A stretch of DNA of 64,000 bases from Pseudotamlana haliotis (GCF_008806375.1 NZ_WAAT01000022.1:124001-188000); one strand, 5' to 3'; shown: positions 1-10,500, counted from the first letter of the stretch. Program-made: numbers and translations. The notes: a model not told the origin generated them from the sequence alone.

Positions 1-1883
1 TAACCTGTTTGGCGGCCACTTTTAATCCTGATTTGGCTGGTGATTATGGTTTTAATTTGGGTGAGGAAGCTCGATACCGTAAAAAAGATGTCTTATTAGG
101 ACCAGGTGTCAATATTTACCGTACACCATTTAACGGAAGGAATTTTGAATACCTAGGCGAGGATCCGTTTTTAGCATCTACTTTGGTGGTGCCTTATATT
201 AAAGGCGTACAAAAAAATGGTGTAGCTGCCTGTGTGAAGCACTTTGCTTTAAATAATCAAGAACATTGGCGCGATGTCGTGAATGTTGAGGTAAGCGATA
301 GAGCCCTTCATGAAATCTATTTGCCTGCATTTAAAGCAGCTGTTCAAAAGGGGAATTCTTGGGCTATTATGGGGGCATACAATAAATTCAGGGGGCAATA
401 TACCACGCACCATAAATTATTGACCAACAAAATATTAAAAAGTGAATGGGGGTTTGATGGAGTTGTGATTAGTGATTGGAGTTCGACACATAGCACGCTT
501 GAAGCCGCAAATAATGGTTTAGATATTGAAATGGGAACCGGAACCGACGGTTTGGGCACCACAACAGAAAATCACTACCAACATTACTATTTGGCTAATC
601 CATTTTTAGAGAAATTAAAAAGTGGTGAAATTTCAGAGGCTGTTTTGAATGATAAAGTCCGCCGTGTTTTAAGATTGCGATTTAGAACCAATATGAAGGC
701 TAACCGCCCATTAGGAAGCTTAAATACACCAGAACATCATGAGGTGGCGAGAAAAGTAGCTACCGAAGGTATTGTGTTACTTAAAAATGACGATAATTTC
801 TTTCCTATAGAAGATAAAGCAGGGCTTACTATAGCTGTGATTGGTGAAAATGCTACACGTTCAATGACTGCCGGAGGAGGGTCTTCAGAACTTAAACCAC
901 AATTTGAAATATCTCCTTTAGAAGGCATTAAGGCACGTTTCAAAAATGCTAAAGTATTGCATACCATGGGCTACGAAACAGGAGTTTCTGAGTACGATGT
1001 GGTGCATCCACCAACATTAAATCAAGATTCGCTTAAGACGGAAGCTATTAAGTTAGCCAAATCGGCCGATGTGGTGTTATTTGTGGGCGGACTTAATAAA
1101 AGCCACTTACAGGATAGTGAAGGTGATGACCGACAACAATATGGCTTGCCTTTCGGACAAGAAGCACTGATCAATGACATTAGTAATGTGAATGAAAACC
1201 TTGGGTTTATCCTGCTAACCGGAAATGCCGTAGCCATGCCTTGGTTAGACCGAGTGAAAGGCCTAATGGAATCTTGGTATTTGGGCAGTATGGCCGGACA
1301 TGCCATTGCCGATGTTGTTAGTGGTGATGTTAATCCTTCAGGGAAACTACCTTTTTCTTTTCCGAAGGCACTCGAAGATAATGGGGCACATGCCTTTGGA
1401 GAAACATCTTATCCAGGCGTTGATATGACGCAACATTATAAAGAAGATATTTTAGTAGGGTACAGATGGCATGATACCAAAAACATTGCCCCGCTTTATG
1501 CCTTTGGTTTCGGATTGTCATACACTGCTTTTGAACTGGAAAATATTGCTTCCGATAAGGAAAACTATACTAAAAATGCTCATATTAAAATAAAATGTGA
1601 TGTTTCTAATACAGGGAATTTGGCTGGTGCCGAAGTGGTTCAGGTTTATGTTGGTAAAAAAGATTCGAAGGTAGATCGGGCTTTAAAAGAGTTAAAAGGG
1701 TTTACTAAAGTGACACTAGATAAAGGCGAACAGAAATCAGTAACGATAGAAGTTCCAGTGGAAGCGCTGGCTTTTTATAATGAAGAGAAATCGGATTGGG
1801 AAATAGAAACCGGCGATTATCAAATTTATGTTGGGAACGCTTCAAATAATATTTCAGAAACTTTAAAGATAACCGTTAAGTAA
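1..1883 (+). CDS. Glycoside hydrolase family 3 beta-glycosidase, 5'-truncated by window edge
   Basis: This is an exo-acting beta-glycosidase, probably periplasmic, that trims oligosaccharides released by the locus. The frame is already open at the window edge (codons Thr-Cys precede Leu-Ala-Ala), and the conserved GH3 stretch LAATFNPDL is present, so the true start lies upstream and about 100-150 residues are missing. Visible in order are the (beta/alpha)8 GH3 N-domain with NFEYLGEDPFLAS, the KHF motif (Lys codon 237-239) and the nucleophile motif VVISDW (Asp codon 474-476); then the C-terminal alpha/beta sandwich; then a fibronectin-III-like domain (VSNTGNLAGAEVVQVYV, ELKGFTKVTL). The stop codon overlaps the next ATG (TAATG), so translation is probably coupled to the SMP-30 gene. 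The exact substrate cannot be read from the sequence. The family is certain; the anomeric and linkage specificity is inference. Confidence 0.93.
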   Translation, partial: TCLAATFNPDLAGDYGFNLGEEARYRKKDVLLGPGVNIYRTPFNGRNFEYLGEDPFLASTLVVPYIKGVQKNGVAACVKHFALNNQEHWRDVVNVEVSDRALHEIYLPAFKAAVQKGNSWAIMGAYNKFRGQYTTHHKLLTNKILKSEWGFDGVVISDWSSTHSTLEAANNGLDIEMGTGTDGLGTTTENHYQHYYLANPFLEKLKSGEISEAVLNDKVRRVLRLRFRTNMKANRPLGSLNTPEHHEVARKVATEGIVLLKNDDNFFPIEDKAGLTIAVIGENATRSMTAGGGSSELKPQFEISPLEGIKARFKNAKVLHTMGYETGVSEYDVVHPPTLNQDSLKTEAIKLAKSADVVLFVGGLNKSHLQDSEGDDRQQYGLPFGQEALINDISNVNENLGFILLTGNAVAMPWLDRVKGLMESWYLGSMAGHAIADVVSGDVNPSGKLPFSFPKALEDNGAHAFGETSYPGVDMTQHYKEDILVGYRWHDTKNIAPLYAFGFGLSYTAFELENIASDKENYTKNAHIKIKCDVSNTGNLAGAEVVQVYVGKKDSKVDRALKELKGFTKVTLDKGEQKSVTIEVPVEALAFYNEEKSDWEIETGDYQIYVGNASNNISETLKITVK

Positions 1884-2851
1884 TGCTGAAACCGATTGCA
1901 TTTTGTTTGGTTTGTATTTCTGTTTTGAGCTGTAAATCAGAAAAAGATAAGAGTTTAGATACAAACCTTAAGGCTGAATTGGTCTATGAAATCAATGCCC
2001 AATTGGGAGAAGGTGCGCTATGGAATTACAAAACCCAAGAATTGTATTGGGTAGATATTGAAGGCAAGACCTTAAATGTATATGACCCAAAAACGGAGAA
2101 CAATAAAGTTTTTGAAACCAAATCCCGCATAGGTACTGTAGTACCTGTGTCTAAAGGAGAAGTATTAGTAGCGCTAGAAGACGGGGTGCATGTTTTGAAT
2201 CTCGATTCAGGAAGCAGCAGTCTGTTTACTAACATGCAAAGCGAATTAGTTGACAGCCGATTAAACGACGGAAAATGTGATCCTTATGGGCGCTTTTGGG
2301 TGGGGTCTATGAACCTAAATCAAGAAGCCGGAAAGGCTAATTTGTACTGTGTAGATGGAAGTGGAAGGCTTGAAAAAAAGTTAACTAACAGAACCATTTC
2401 TAACGGTATTGTTTGGACTTCAAATAAGAAAACCATGTATTACATTGATACACCAACGGCACAAATTAAGGCTTATGATTATAATGATGACACGGGAGTA
2501 ATTTCCAATGAAAGAGTTGTTGTTGAAATTCCTGTAGATTTTGGTTTTCCCGATGGGATGACTATCGATGAAGAAGACATGCTTTGGGTAGGGATGTGGA
2601 ATGGCAATGCTGTGATACGCTTTAATCCAAAAACAGGGAAAGCCATTCAAAAAATAGAGGTGCCTGCTCATAATGTGACATCCTGCGCTTTTGGGGGTGA
2701 AAACCTGGATATTCTCTACATAACCACAGCTTCGGTAGATATGACTGATGAAGAAAAACAAAAGTACCCGCTTGCTGGATCCTTGTTTTCTGTGGTGCCT
2801 GGGGTAAAAGGGGTGCAAGCTAATTTCTTTAATAAAACAACTAATAACTAA
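1883..2851 (+). CDS. SMP-30/gluconolactonase/LRE-like lipoprotein
   Basis: A 322-aa six-bladed beta-propeller of the SMP-30/regucalcin/gluconolactonase family, whose known members hydrolyse sugar lactones with a divalent metal. The N-terminus is a lipoprotein signal (ISVLSCKS, Cys at about residue 17), so it is probably membrane-anchored. Family motifs seen are GEGALWNYKTQELYWVD (metal-ligand Glu), SRLNDGKCDPYGRFWVGSM (ligand Asn), SNGIVWT, and FPDGMTIDEEDMLWVGMWNG (ligand Asp region). It overlaps the upstream GH3 gene by one base and ends 11 bases before the next GH3 gene, so the three appear to form one transcript. In this setting it may process an aldonolactone or oxidised sugar made during polysaccharide breakdown; that role is inference. 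Family assignment is firm, substrate unknown. Confidence 0.88.
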   Translation: MLKPIAFCLVCISVLSCKSEKDKSLDTNLKAELVYEINAQLGEGALWNYKTQELYWVDIEGKTLNVYDPKTENNKVFETKSRIGTVVPVSKGEVLVALEDGVHVLNLDSGSSSLFTNMQSELVDSRLNDGKCDPYGRFWVGSMNLNQEAGKANLYCVDGSGRLEKKLTNRTISNGIVWTSNKKTMYYIDTPTAQIKAYDYNDDTGVISNERVVVEIPVDFGFPDGMTIDEEDMLWVGMWNGNAVIRFNPKTGKAIQKIEVPAHNVTSCAFGGENLDILYITTASVDMTDEEKQKYPLAGSLFSVVPGVKGVQANFFNKTTNN

Positions 2852-2862
2852 TCTCAAAACCT

Positions 2863-5109
2863 ATGCGAAAAATTATCTTTCTACTATCCATACTAAGTGT
2901 TTTTTCATATACTGATACCAAAGAAGCTTCTGATATTTACAATGATGAAGACCAATTTGTAAATAACTTACTGGCTAAAATGACCTTAGAAGAAAAAATT
3001 GGACAAACCAATTTGCGAGGCACTTTGAGTAGAACTAAAGCTCTACCCGAAGATCTTAAAAGAGCTGTTCGGAATGGAGAAATAGGCGCCTTCCTAAACA
3101 TTTCTAACTTAGATTATGTTGATGAATTACAACGCATTGCTGTAGAGGAGAGTCCGAATAAAATTCCGTTAATTTTTAGCCGCGATGTGATTCACGGTTT
3201 TAAAACCATTTTTCCTATTCCTTTAGGGATTGCCGCTTCTTGGAATACCGAAGTGGCTAAAAAATCGTCTGAAATTGCCGCTTTTGAAGCCTCGGCTATG
3301 GGCATACGTTGGACTTTTGCTCCTATGTTGGATATTGCTAGAGATAGCCGTTGGGGGCGCATTGCCGAATCACCAGGGGAAGACCCTTATCTGGCGAGTC
3401 TTTTAGGAAAAGCCTATGTAGAAGGTTTTTAGGGGGATGATTTAAGTAATCCTACTAGTATTGCGGCCTGTGCCAAACACTATATTGCTTATGGTGCGGC
3501 CATTGGCGGAAGAGATTATAACACTGTAAACCTTAGCGAACCTTTGCTCCGTAATGTGTATTTGCCTCCTTTTGAAGCAGCTGTAGATGCTGGAGCAGCA
3601 ACGGTTATGTCTTCTTTTAATGAGATTAATGGTATACCAGCTTCGGGGAATAAATTTTTACTAAAAGAGGTGCTTCGTGACGAATTACAGTTTGATGGCT
3701 TTGTAGTAAGTGATTGGGATTCTACCGAAGAAATGATTGCCCATGGTTTTGCAAGAGATAAAAAGCATGCCGCTGAACTGTCTGCAAATGCAGGTATGGA
3801 CATGGAAATGAATAGTACTTGTTATGAAGATCATTTGAAACAACTTATTGAAGAAGGAAAGTTTTCAGAACAGGAATTAAATGAATTTGTTAAAAACATC
3901 CTTCGTATTAAATACAGATTGGGTTTATTTGAAAATCCGCATCGTGATAAAACGCATACCGGAAATTATTATGCCGAAGCGCATATGCATGAGGCGAAAA
4001 AAGCAGCCATAAAAAGTTCAGTTTTATTAAAAAATAAAGATGTTTTACCACTAGATAAAAACACCAAAGTGGCTTTAATTGGACCCTTAGCCCACGCGCC
4101 ACATGAGCAGTTAGGTACTTGGACTTTCGATGGCGAAAAAGAACACACCATCACACCTGTAGATGCCTTTAAAGCCGCAAAGGTCAATTTTAATTTTGCG
4201 GCAGGTTTTACTCATAGTAGAGACCGTTCAAATAAAGGCTTTCGAGAAGCGATTCAAGCTGCAAAAGCTTCTGATGTGATTTTGTTTTTTGGAGGTGAAG
4301 AAGCGATTCTTTCAGGGGAAGCCCATAGTCGAGCCTATATCAACTTGCCTGGAGAGCAAGAAGCGTTAATCGAGGAATTAGCGAAACTCAATAAGCCTAT
4401 CGTTTTGGTGATTATGGCAGGAAGACCAATTTCGGTTTCAAAAATTATGGATAAAACCGATGCGATTTTAATGGCTTGGCACCCCGGAACTATGGGTGGC
4501 GAAGCCCTTTATGATATGATTTATGGAATTGCTGAACCCGAAGGGCGTTTACCGGTTTCTTGGCCTAAAACGGCAGGACAGTTGCCATATTTTTATAATC
4601 ATAAAAACACAGGAAGACCAGCTTCTGCCGAAGAATTTATGGAAATGGATTCTATTCCAGTTCACGCGTGGCAGAGTTCTTTAGGAAATGATTCACATTA
4701 TTTAGATGTTGGATTTACACCACAATATCCGTTTGGTTATGGTCTAGGGTATTCAGAGTTTCGTTATGAAGATTTGTCGATTTCCAAAGATACGATTGGA
4801 TTTAACGAAGAAATTACGATCAAAGCAAAGCTCACCAATGTTGGAAAAAAACCGAGTACCGAACTGGTGCAATTATATATACAAGATGTTATAGGAAGTA
4901 TTACGAGGCCCGTAAAAGAATTGAAAGGCTTTCAGCATGTGTATTTAAAACCTGGAGCCTCTAAAGAAGTTAGTTTCTCTATAGCTTCCAAAGATTTGGA
5001 GTTTGTAAATCATGAGATGGTTAAGGCGGCTGAAGCCGGAAAGTTTAATGTTTGGATTGGCGAAAATGCAGGGTCGGGGCTAAAAACAGATTTCTACTTA
5101 AGGGAGTAG
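2863..5109 (+). pseudogene. bglX: BglX-type GH3 beta-glucosidase interrupted by an in-frame TAG
   Basis: One continuous reading frame of 748 codons is broken only by TAG at 3430-3432 (codon 190). The N-terminal part carries a Sec-type signal peptide (MRKIIFLLSILSVFS) and the start of the GH3 barrel (RDVIHGFKTIFPIPLG, RWGRIAESPGEDPYLAS). The part after the stop resumes in the same frame with KHYIAYGA, nucleophile motif FVVSDWDS (Asp codon 3712-3714, residue 284), the GH3 C-domain and an Fn3-like domain (ELVQLYIQDV, ELKGFQHVYL). The length without the stop matches E. coli BglX (765 aa), and from memory of that protein the interrupted position (GF-stop-GDD) aligns with a glutamine (MQGK), so a CAG to TAG change explains it. 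It could be a real nonsense mutation, a sequencing error, or suppressed. The 3' part could be translated alone only from weak codons such as TTG 3544, and would lack half the barrel. Confidence 0.85.
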
Positions 5110-5150
5110 TTCTATGGGGTTAATTTAGTATTACAATTTGCGATCTAGAG

Positions 5151-5183
5151 TTGTCAGATCGTGTTCGAGCGAAGTCGAGAACA
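5151..5183. repeat. Flavobacterial intergenic repeat-like element
   Basis: The stretch contains TTGTCA followed by TGTTCGAGCGAAGTCGAG and AACA, an imperfect palindrome with TGTTC/GAACA ends. From memory, motifs of the type 'TTCGAGCGnAGTCGAGA' recur many times between genes in Flavobacteriia. Only one copy was noticed in this window, so calling it a repeat rests on that recollection. It lies after the broken GH3 gene and has no T-tract, so it is not an obvious terminator. Confidence 0.4.
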
Positions 5184-5251
5184 TTCATACTAGGGTTGAG
5201 TTTGTATATAAAAAGAAATGATTAGTTGTTGTTTTTTAATTTGTTGGTAGA

Positions 5252-5286
5252 TTAAGGCGGGTGAGATACCTGCCTTAATTTTTTTT
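5252..5286 (+). terminator. Rho-independent terminator after the GH3 operon
   Basis: An 11-bp stem, TTAAGGCGGGT against ACCTGCCTTAA with one G-T wobble, has a 5-nt loop and is followed directly by eight T. It lies about 140 bases after the GH3 stop and before the UPF0158 gene, so it probably ends the GH3/SMP-30 transcript. Confidence 0.75.
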
Positions 5287-5303
5287 GAATATACGGTATT
5301 TGT

Positions 5304-5311
5304 TATCTTTA
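5304..5311 (+). promoter_or_regulatory. Candidate -7 box for the UPF0158 gene
   Basis: TATCTTTA matches the Bacteroidota -7 consensus TAnnTTTG except for the last base. A TTTG at 5284-5287 lies 16 bases upstream as a possible -33 element. The start codon at 5337 gives a leader of roughly 20 bases. Confidence 0.4.
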
Positions 5312-5336
5312 GTAGGTCAATTAAAGCGACAAATCA

Positions 5337-5759
5337 ATGGGCAGTTTAAAGCAAGATTATATAGAACAAATAGCTGAAGAACTAGAAGCTGGTTCCGATT
5401 GTTATTTCCATAGCAAAACTCATGAAATCGTTTCAATTCCTAGTTTTGATGATATTTGGGATGAAGACGATTTTAGAGATGCCTTCGCAGAAGATTTTGA
5501 TAAAATTGAAAAAGATGAAAAGCATTTTATAAAGTTAGAAGCTCTTAAAAGATTTGAGTCTTTCAAAATCATGGAGCAATTCGTGGCTCAATTACCAGAT
5601 GAAAAATTTCAATTAGAATTGGAAGTTGTTTTAGCCAATAAAAAACCTTTTCAGTATTTTAAAAATAAAGTGGAGTCTTCAGAATTTAGACAAAGTTGGT
5701 TCGATTTTAAACAGAGAAAATTGGAAGAACATGTAGCAAACCTTTTACACCAATTATGA
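5337..5759 (+). CDS. UPF0158 family protein
   Basis: A 140-aa acidic, soluble protein with no signal peptide. The middle and end resemble the UPF0158 family (Pfam UPF0158): an acidic 'IPSFDDIWDEDDFRDAF' section, RFESFKIMEQFVAQLPDE, then the hallmark KKPFQYFKNKVES...FRQSWFDFKQRKLEEHV, where aromatic residues and QxWFxFK are typical. The molecular function of the family is not known to me. It is a single gene between the two arms of the polysaccharide locus, preceded by its own candidate promoter and a terminator, so it is probably not part of the sugar response. The start ATG is well placed just after the promoter. Confidence 0.75.
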   Translation: MGSLKQDYIEQIAEELEAGSDCYFHSKTHEIVSIPSFDDIWDEDDFRDAFAEDFDKIEKDEKHFIKLEALKRFESFKIMEQFVAQLPDEKFQLELEVVLANKKPFQYFKNKVESSEFRQSWFDFKQRKLEEHVANLLHQL

Positions 5760-5823
5760 TTTAAAAGGAGCTCACAAAATTATATGTAATATATTGGATT
5801 CATATGAAATACAAAATCAAAGG

Positions 5824-5870
5824 ACCTGGCCGCCGGCAGGCGGGTAGCAGCGCCGCGGTTTTATTTTTTT
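5824..5870 (+). terminator. GC-rich palindromic element followed by T-tract
   Basis: About 35 bases of roughly 80% GC stand out in AT-rich surroundings. They contain CCGCC-GGCA-GGCGG and a second possible pairing GGCG...CGCC, then CGCGG and TTTTATTTTTTT. It follows the UPF0158 stop by about 65 bases and could act as its terminator. The base composition is unlike the flanks, so a mobile intergenic repeat is an alternative. Confidence 0.45.
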
Positions 5871-5940
5871 GAAATATAAGTTTAATAGAAACAAATTATT
5901 GGGCTCATTTAGGTTATAAATGGTATTAGATGTTAATTTC

Positions 5941-5985
5941 AAGTAAAAAATAAAGCAGCAAGAAAAATTTTCCAGCTGCCTTATT
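5941..5985 (-). terminator. Terminator of the susCD transcript
   Basis: Reading the minus strand, an 11-bp stem (on the plus strand AATAAAGCAGC against GCTGCCTTATT, one mismatch) is followed by a run of T (plus-strand A-run at 5945-5950). It lies just past the susD stop codon. Confidence 0.65.
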
Positions 5986-6022
5986 CCATGAATAAACTAA
6001 ACCAATTAATTATATTTTTAAA

Positions 6023-7561
6023 CTAGTAACCAGGGTTTTGGTCGCTATCATCTAGTTCTGAATTTTTCTCTATTTCGGTAATCGGAATAGGGAATAAATC
6101 ATTTTTAGAAGTATAACCGGTACCTGCTAATTCTGTTGCGGCTAAATCCCAACGTACTAAATCCCAAAAACGTTGGCCTTCAAAAGCTAATTCTAAGTAT
6201 TTTTCATTAACAATGGCATCAAATAAGTCTTCACCTGAAACTGAAGCGGCGATGTCTCCTAAACCAGCTCTGTTTCTTACTTTGTTTAATTCAGTTCTAG
6301 CGGCAGCGTCTTGCCCAGTTTTTTGATAAGCCTCAGCTGCTAGTAATAATACTTCCGCGTAGCGAAGTAATCTATAGTTGGTGCTATAATTTAATTCCCT
6401 AACACCATCTGGACTGGTATCTTCTGCTTTTGTGGCATACTTGATTCTAATGGCGCCTTCATATTCCCAAATTGTGCCTCCTGTTGCAGCACCAGCATTT
6501 ACAGCGCCACCAGCAGCAATAAGTTCGGCCTCAGTCATAAGACTTGCTGCTTTTCTGTTTGTGTCTCCAGCGTTTTCATAAGCATCAACTAGTTTTGCGG
6601 TTGGCAAATTAAAACCCCAACCGTTAATAAGTTCTGTGCCCGTTAGGTCGAAAATACCATCGCCACGAGGTCCCATCAACTGTATGTGGATATTGCTTTC
6701 GTTTCTTCCTCCCCAGTTAAAATTTCCCCAGTCTCTTTCGGAAGTAGATATAAAGCCTAATTCAAATAAAGACTCGATACCAAATTCGTTGTTAATATTC
6801 CAAATATCTTCAGGGTTAGGTTCTAAGTCGTGTGATGCATTTGAAATCACACTGCTAAAGAAAGGAATGGATTCGGCGTATTTTTCTTGGAAAACCAAAA
6901 CTTTCCCCATTAAAGCTTGCGCAGTTCCTTTTGATACTCTAAAATCTTCAGTAGCAGATTTATCTGGAAGTGATGCTATAGCATCGTTTAAATCGGCTTC
7001 TATTTGTGTATAAATCTCTTGACGTGTTGATTTTGGAATTCCAAATTCATCTGCAGCCGCAGGAATAGTTAATCGTAATGGTACGTCACCAAACATGGTG
7101 GTTAATTCAAAATAGCACCAGGCACGCATAAATTTTGCTTCCGCCAAAGCGGTATCTTTATTAGTTAAATCACTGTCTTTAATGTTTATAATAACAAGGT
7201 TAGACAGGGCTATGGTTCGGTAATACAAATCCCAAATACTGGCAATAGAAGCGTTAGAAGATGATACGTCGGTATAATCATCAATATCCTGTAATTGCTG
7301 TTGGTCGCCAGAGTTTCCTCCTGCCGCATTGCTATCATCTCCAGGAAGTAACTTAATAAAAAAGGCGCTGCTCCAATCTTTACTGTAATTGTGTTGCATT
7401 AAATCGTAAATACCTATAATGGCCGTTTCTACATTTTCTTCTTCTAGGAAAAAGGTGTCTAGGTCTTCGACATTCAATTTCGGATTGGTGGTGAAATCAT
7501 CGCTACATGAAATAATACCAATACAGATTATTCCTATAAATGTTATAATTGTTTTTTTCAT
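6023..7561 (-). CDS. SusD/RagB family outer-membrane glycan-binding lipoprotein
   Basis: A 512-aa surface lipoprotein that forms the lid of the SusC transporter and captures oligosaccharides. The signal peptide ends in a lipobox (IGIISCSDD, Cys19). Typical RagB/SusD features follow: an early helical TPR-like part with IWDLYYRTIALSNLVI, the ALAEAKFMRAWCYFELTTMFGDVPL segment in the first third, and the C-terminal signature YRLLRYAEVLLLAAEAYQ, then LNKVRNRAGL, IVNEKYLELAFEGQRFWDLVRW and DLFPIPITEIEKN. It ends at NPGY as is usual. The start lies 19 bases after the susC stop, so the pair is co-transcribed. Substrate cannot be read from SusD sequence alone. Confidence 0.96.
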   Translation of the reverse strand: MKKTIITFIGIICIGIISCSDDFTTNPKLNVEDLDTFFLEEENVETAIIGIYDLMQHNYSKDWSSAFFIKLLPGDDSNAAGGNSGDQQQLQDIDDYTDVSSSNASIASIWDLYYRTIALSNLVIINIKDSDLTNKDTALAEAKFMRAWCYFELTTMFGDVPLRLTIPAAADEFGIPKSTRQEIYTQIEADLNDAIASLPDKSATEDFRVSKGTAQALMGKVLVFQEKYAESIPFFSSVISNASHDLEPNPEDIWNINNEFGIESLFELGFISTSERDWGNFNWGGRNESNIHIQLMGPRGDGIFDLTGTELINGWGFNLPTAKLVDAYENAGDTNRKAASLMTEAELIAAGGAVNAGAATGGTIWEYEGAIRIKYATKAEDTSPDGVRELNYSTNYRLLRYAEVLLLAAEAYQKTGQDAAARTELNKVRNRAGLGDIAASVSGEDLFDAIVNEKYLELAFEGQRFWDLVRWDLAATELAGTGYTSKNDLFPIPITEIEKNSELDDSDQNPGY

Positions 7562-7580
7562 AAAATGTTAATTTTTAGTA

Positions 7581-10500
7581 TTAAAAGTTCAACGATAATC
7601 CGAAAAGTGCTTTAGCAGCTGTTGGATAAAAACCTCTATCTACACCTATAGAATCGTAATTAAAATTTCCAATTTCTGGGTCTAATCCACTATAATCGGT
7701 AAAAGTGAAATAATCGTCTAATGAGACATAAAGTCTTAGGTGTTTAATTTTCAGCTGACTTAAAAAGGCCTCAGGTAGGGTGTAACCAATTTGAATTTGC
7801 TTAATTCGCATGTACGAACCGTCTTCCACGACTAAATCGGTATCATAAGAACCAATAACGTTGGCAGCTCCAGGATAACTAGCGTTATCGCCAGGTTGTT
7901 GCCATCTGTTTTCGTAAAAATGTACCGGTTTATTGGAAATTGGTCTAGAAGGTTGGTGGTAAACTGATACGATATCATTACCGGCTGTACCTTGAAATTG
8001 TAAGTTGAAATCAAAAGCCTTGTAGCCTAAGTTGATGTTTCCTCCGTAAAGTAAGTCTGGGTGTGGAGAACCAATCATAGTTTTATCCGCATCAGTGATG
8101 TTTCCATCATTATTTGTGTCCACTTTAATCACCTCACCAGTTGCCGAATCTATTCCGTCGGTTTCAAATCCGTAGAAATACCATGATGGTAAACCTTCAG
8201 TAAATCGTGTAATGCCATCTGCATTTTGAGGAGCACCTGCTCCTACTAGTGAAGCGCCTTCAGGAACAAATAAAATCTCGGTAACTTCATTTTTAAGTGT
8301 TGATAAGTTAGCACTTATGCTGTATCTAAATCCGCCACTTGTTGTGTCGTTGAAACCTAATTCAAACTCGAATCCTGAGTTTTCAATGGTACCGGCGTTA
8401 ATTTCGTTGGATACGAATCCTGCAGACCCGGGGGTGATTAGCCCACCATTTTCTACGATCGCGTCTCTAGTGGTTTTTTTGTAATAGTCGGTAGTGAAAG
8501 TTAGCCTGTTGTTAAAAGCTCTTAAATCGATACCAACATCAAATTGTTCTGAGGTTTCCCATACTAAATTTGGATTGGCATATCCTGTGATTTCTGCTCC
8601 TTCATAGCCAGAATAGATAATAGGTAGTTCATCATCGAGTTTTGTAATATAAGTTTTGTCTGAATTACCCTTTAAGTTAGATCGGCTACCATTTTGTCCC
8701 CAACTTGATCTTATTTTAAGATAATTGAAACCAGACTGAGTGTTCCAGAAATTTTCATTAGAAAGAATCCATCCAGCAGAAAAAGAAGGAAAAACACTTG
8801 TTTTGTTGTCTGTTGGAAATTTATCTGATTTATCCGATCTTACTGAAGCTTCAAACAGATATTTATCTGCATAATCGTAAGAGAATCTGCCGAAAATAGA
8901 CACCATGTTATCTAAATATGGATCTACAATATCTTGCTGCGTGTTAAATCCTGGTAAATTATAATCCCATCCGGTAAAGTCTGCAATGGATACTGAACCG
9001 CTATTTTTTATAGGGGTTTCTACATCTTGATCTTCGGCGGAGTATCCTGCCATTAATTTCATGTTATGTGAGCCCAAACTTTTTTCGTAAGTCAGGAAGT
9101 TTTCCCATAACCATCTGGTGCTTTCTACTTTTTCATAAGAACCAGTATAGGTGGTATTTGAAGCTTCTGAAGACACATAATAAGGAATCACTTGTGTCGT
9201 GGTTTCGGTATCTTCTAAGTCAATACCAAATCTTGACGTTACAGATAATCCTTCAGCTAAATTCAACTTTAAGTATATTGATGCTAGAAGCTGATCACCG
9301 TCGTAGTTCGTTTTATCAATTTCATTACCATAAGCTACTGGATTTATAACTTCTCCTGTTGAAAAAGCAGGGTAACCATAAACTTGTCCAGCACTATTGG
9401 TTAATAAAGGCACACCATTCGTATTGGCATTATCGATAACCGATTGTGGTACTTGTCCGTTAGGATAAGTTACAGGAGTTAAAGGGTCAATAATGAGCAT
9501 GTTTTGAATTACCCCTCTGGTATCACTATTTTCCTGAATACCATTTCTATCAGAAAGGGAATAGGTGGCGTTAACTCCAATTTCAACAACCTTACCTAAT
9601 TTGCTCTTTAAATTTGTACGAAAGGTGGTTCTTTTAAAGTTAGAGTTGGATCTCCCAATCACCCCGTCTTGATCTAAGTGAGAGGCAGAAGCATAGTACA
9701 TGAATTTTTCACTACCACCAGATATATTAACGTCATAGCGTTGTAGCATAGCAGTAGAAAAAGTTTCATCAATCCAATTGGTGTTATAGCCATTGTCTGA
9801 AACGGTTCCAATTCCAGCTTCGTTCATATAGTTTACAAATTGTGATGAATTCATTAAATCCATGCCGGTATTTACAAACTGCACGCCTGTTTGGCTATTG
9901 AAACCCACTCTTAAATCGCCAGCGCGGCCACTTTTGGTGTTTATAATAATTACCCCATTAGCACCTTCGGTACCATAAATTGAAGATGAAGCCGCATCTT
10001 TTAAAATTTCGATGTTTTCAATATCAGAAGGGGCAATATCTTCAATAGATGAAGTTTTCATACCATCTACAATATAAAGTGGTTCAGAATTTCCACTTGA
10101 ACCGGCTCCACGAATTCTAATTTTCGAACCAGAACCTGGCGCTCCTGAAGACGAGGATACGGTTACACCTGAGGTTCGACCCTGAATGACATCTTCAACT
10201 CTTTGGTCTGAAGAGGTAGCAATACGTTCACTGTCTATACTGGAAATAGCTCCAGTTACCAAGCTCTTTTTCTTAGTTCCGTAACCAACCACAACCACTT
10301 CATCTAATACCGCAGTATCTTCAGATAAAGTGACGTTTAATGTAGTTTGTCCTGTGTATTTGATTTCTTGTGATTGATAACCAACAAAAGAAAAGACTAA
10401 GGTGTTCCCTGAATTGGTAGTTAGTTCATAATTTCCGTCAAAATCTGTTACAGTTCCAGAAGAAGTCCCTTTGACTATAACATTCACTCCTGGTATAGGA

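Noticed and set aside
2420-2857. 145-codon open frame on the minus strand under the SMP-30 gene
   Set aside because: Fully antisense to a well-supported gene; its translation has no recognisable features and arises from the codon use of the sense strand.
3544-5109. C-terminal GH3 part as an independent gene starting at TTG 3544
   Set aside because: It would lack half the GH3 barrel and a signal peptide; in-frame continuity with the upstream part shows a single broken gene.
5251-5336. Search for tRNA-like sequences here and in the other intergenic gaps
   Set aside because: No cloverleaf or T-loop GTTCGANTC pattern was found in any gap; TGTTCGAGCG at 5162 has no matching arms.
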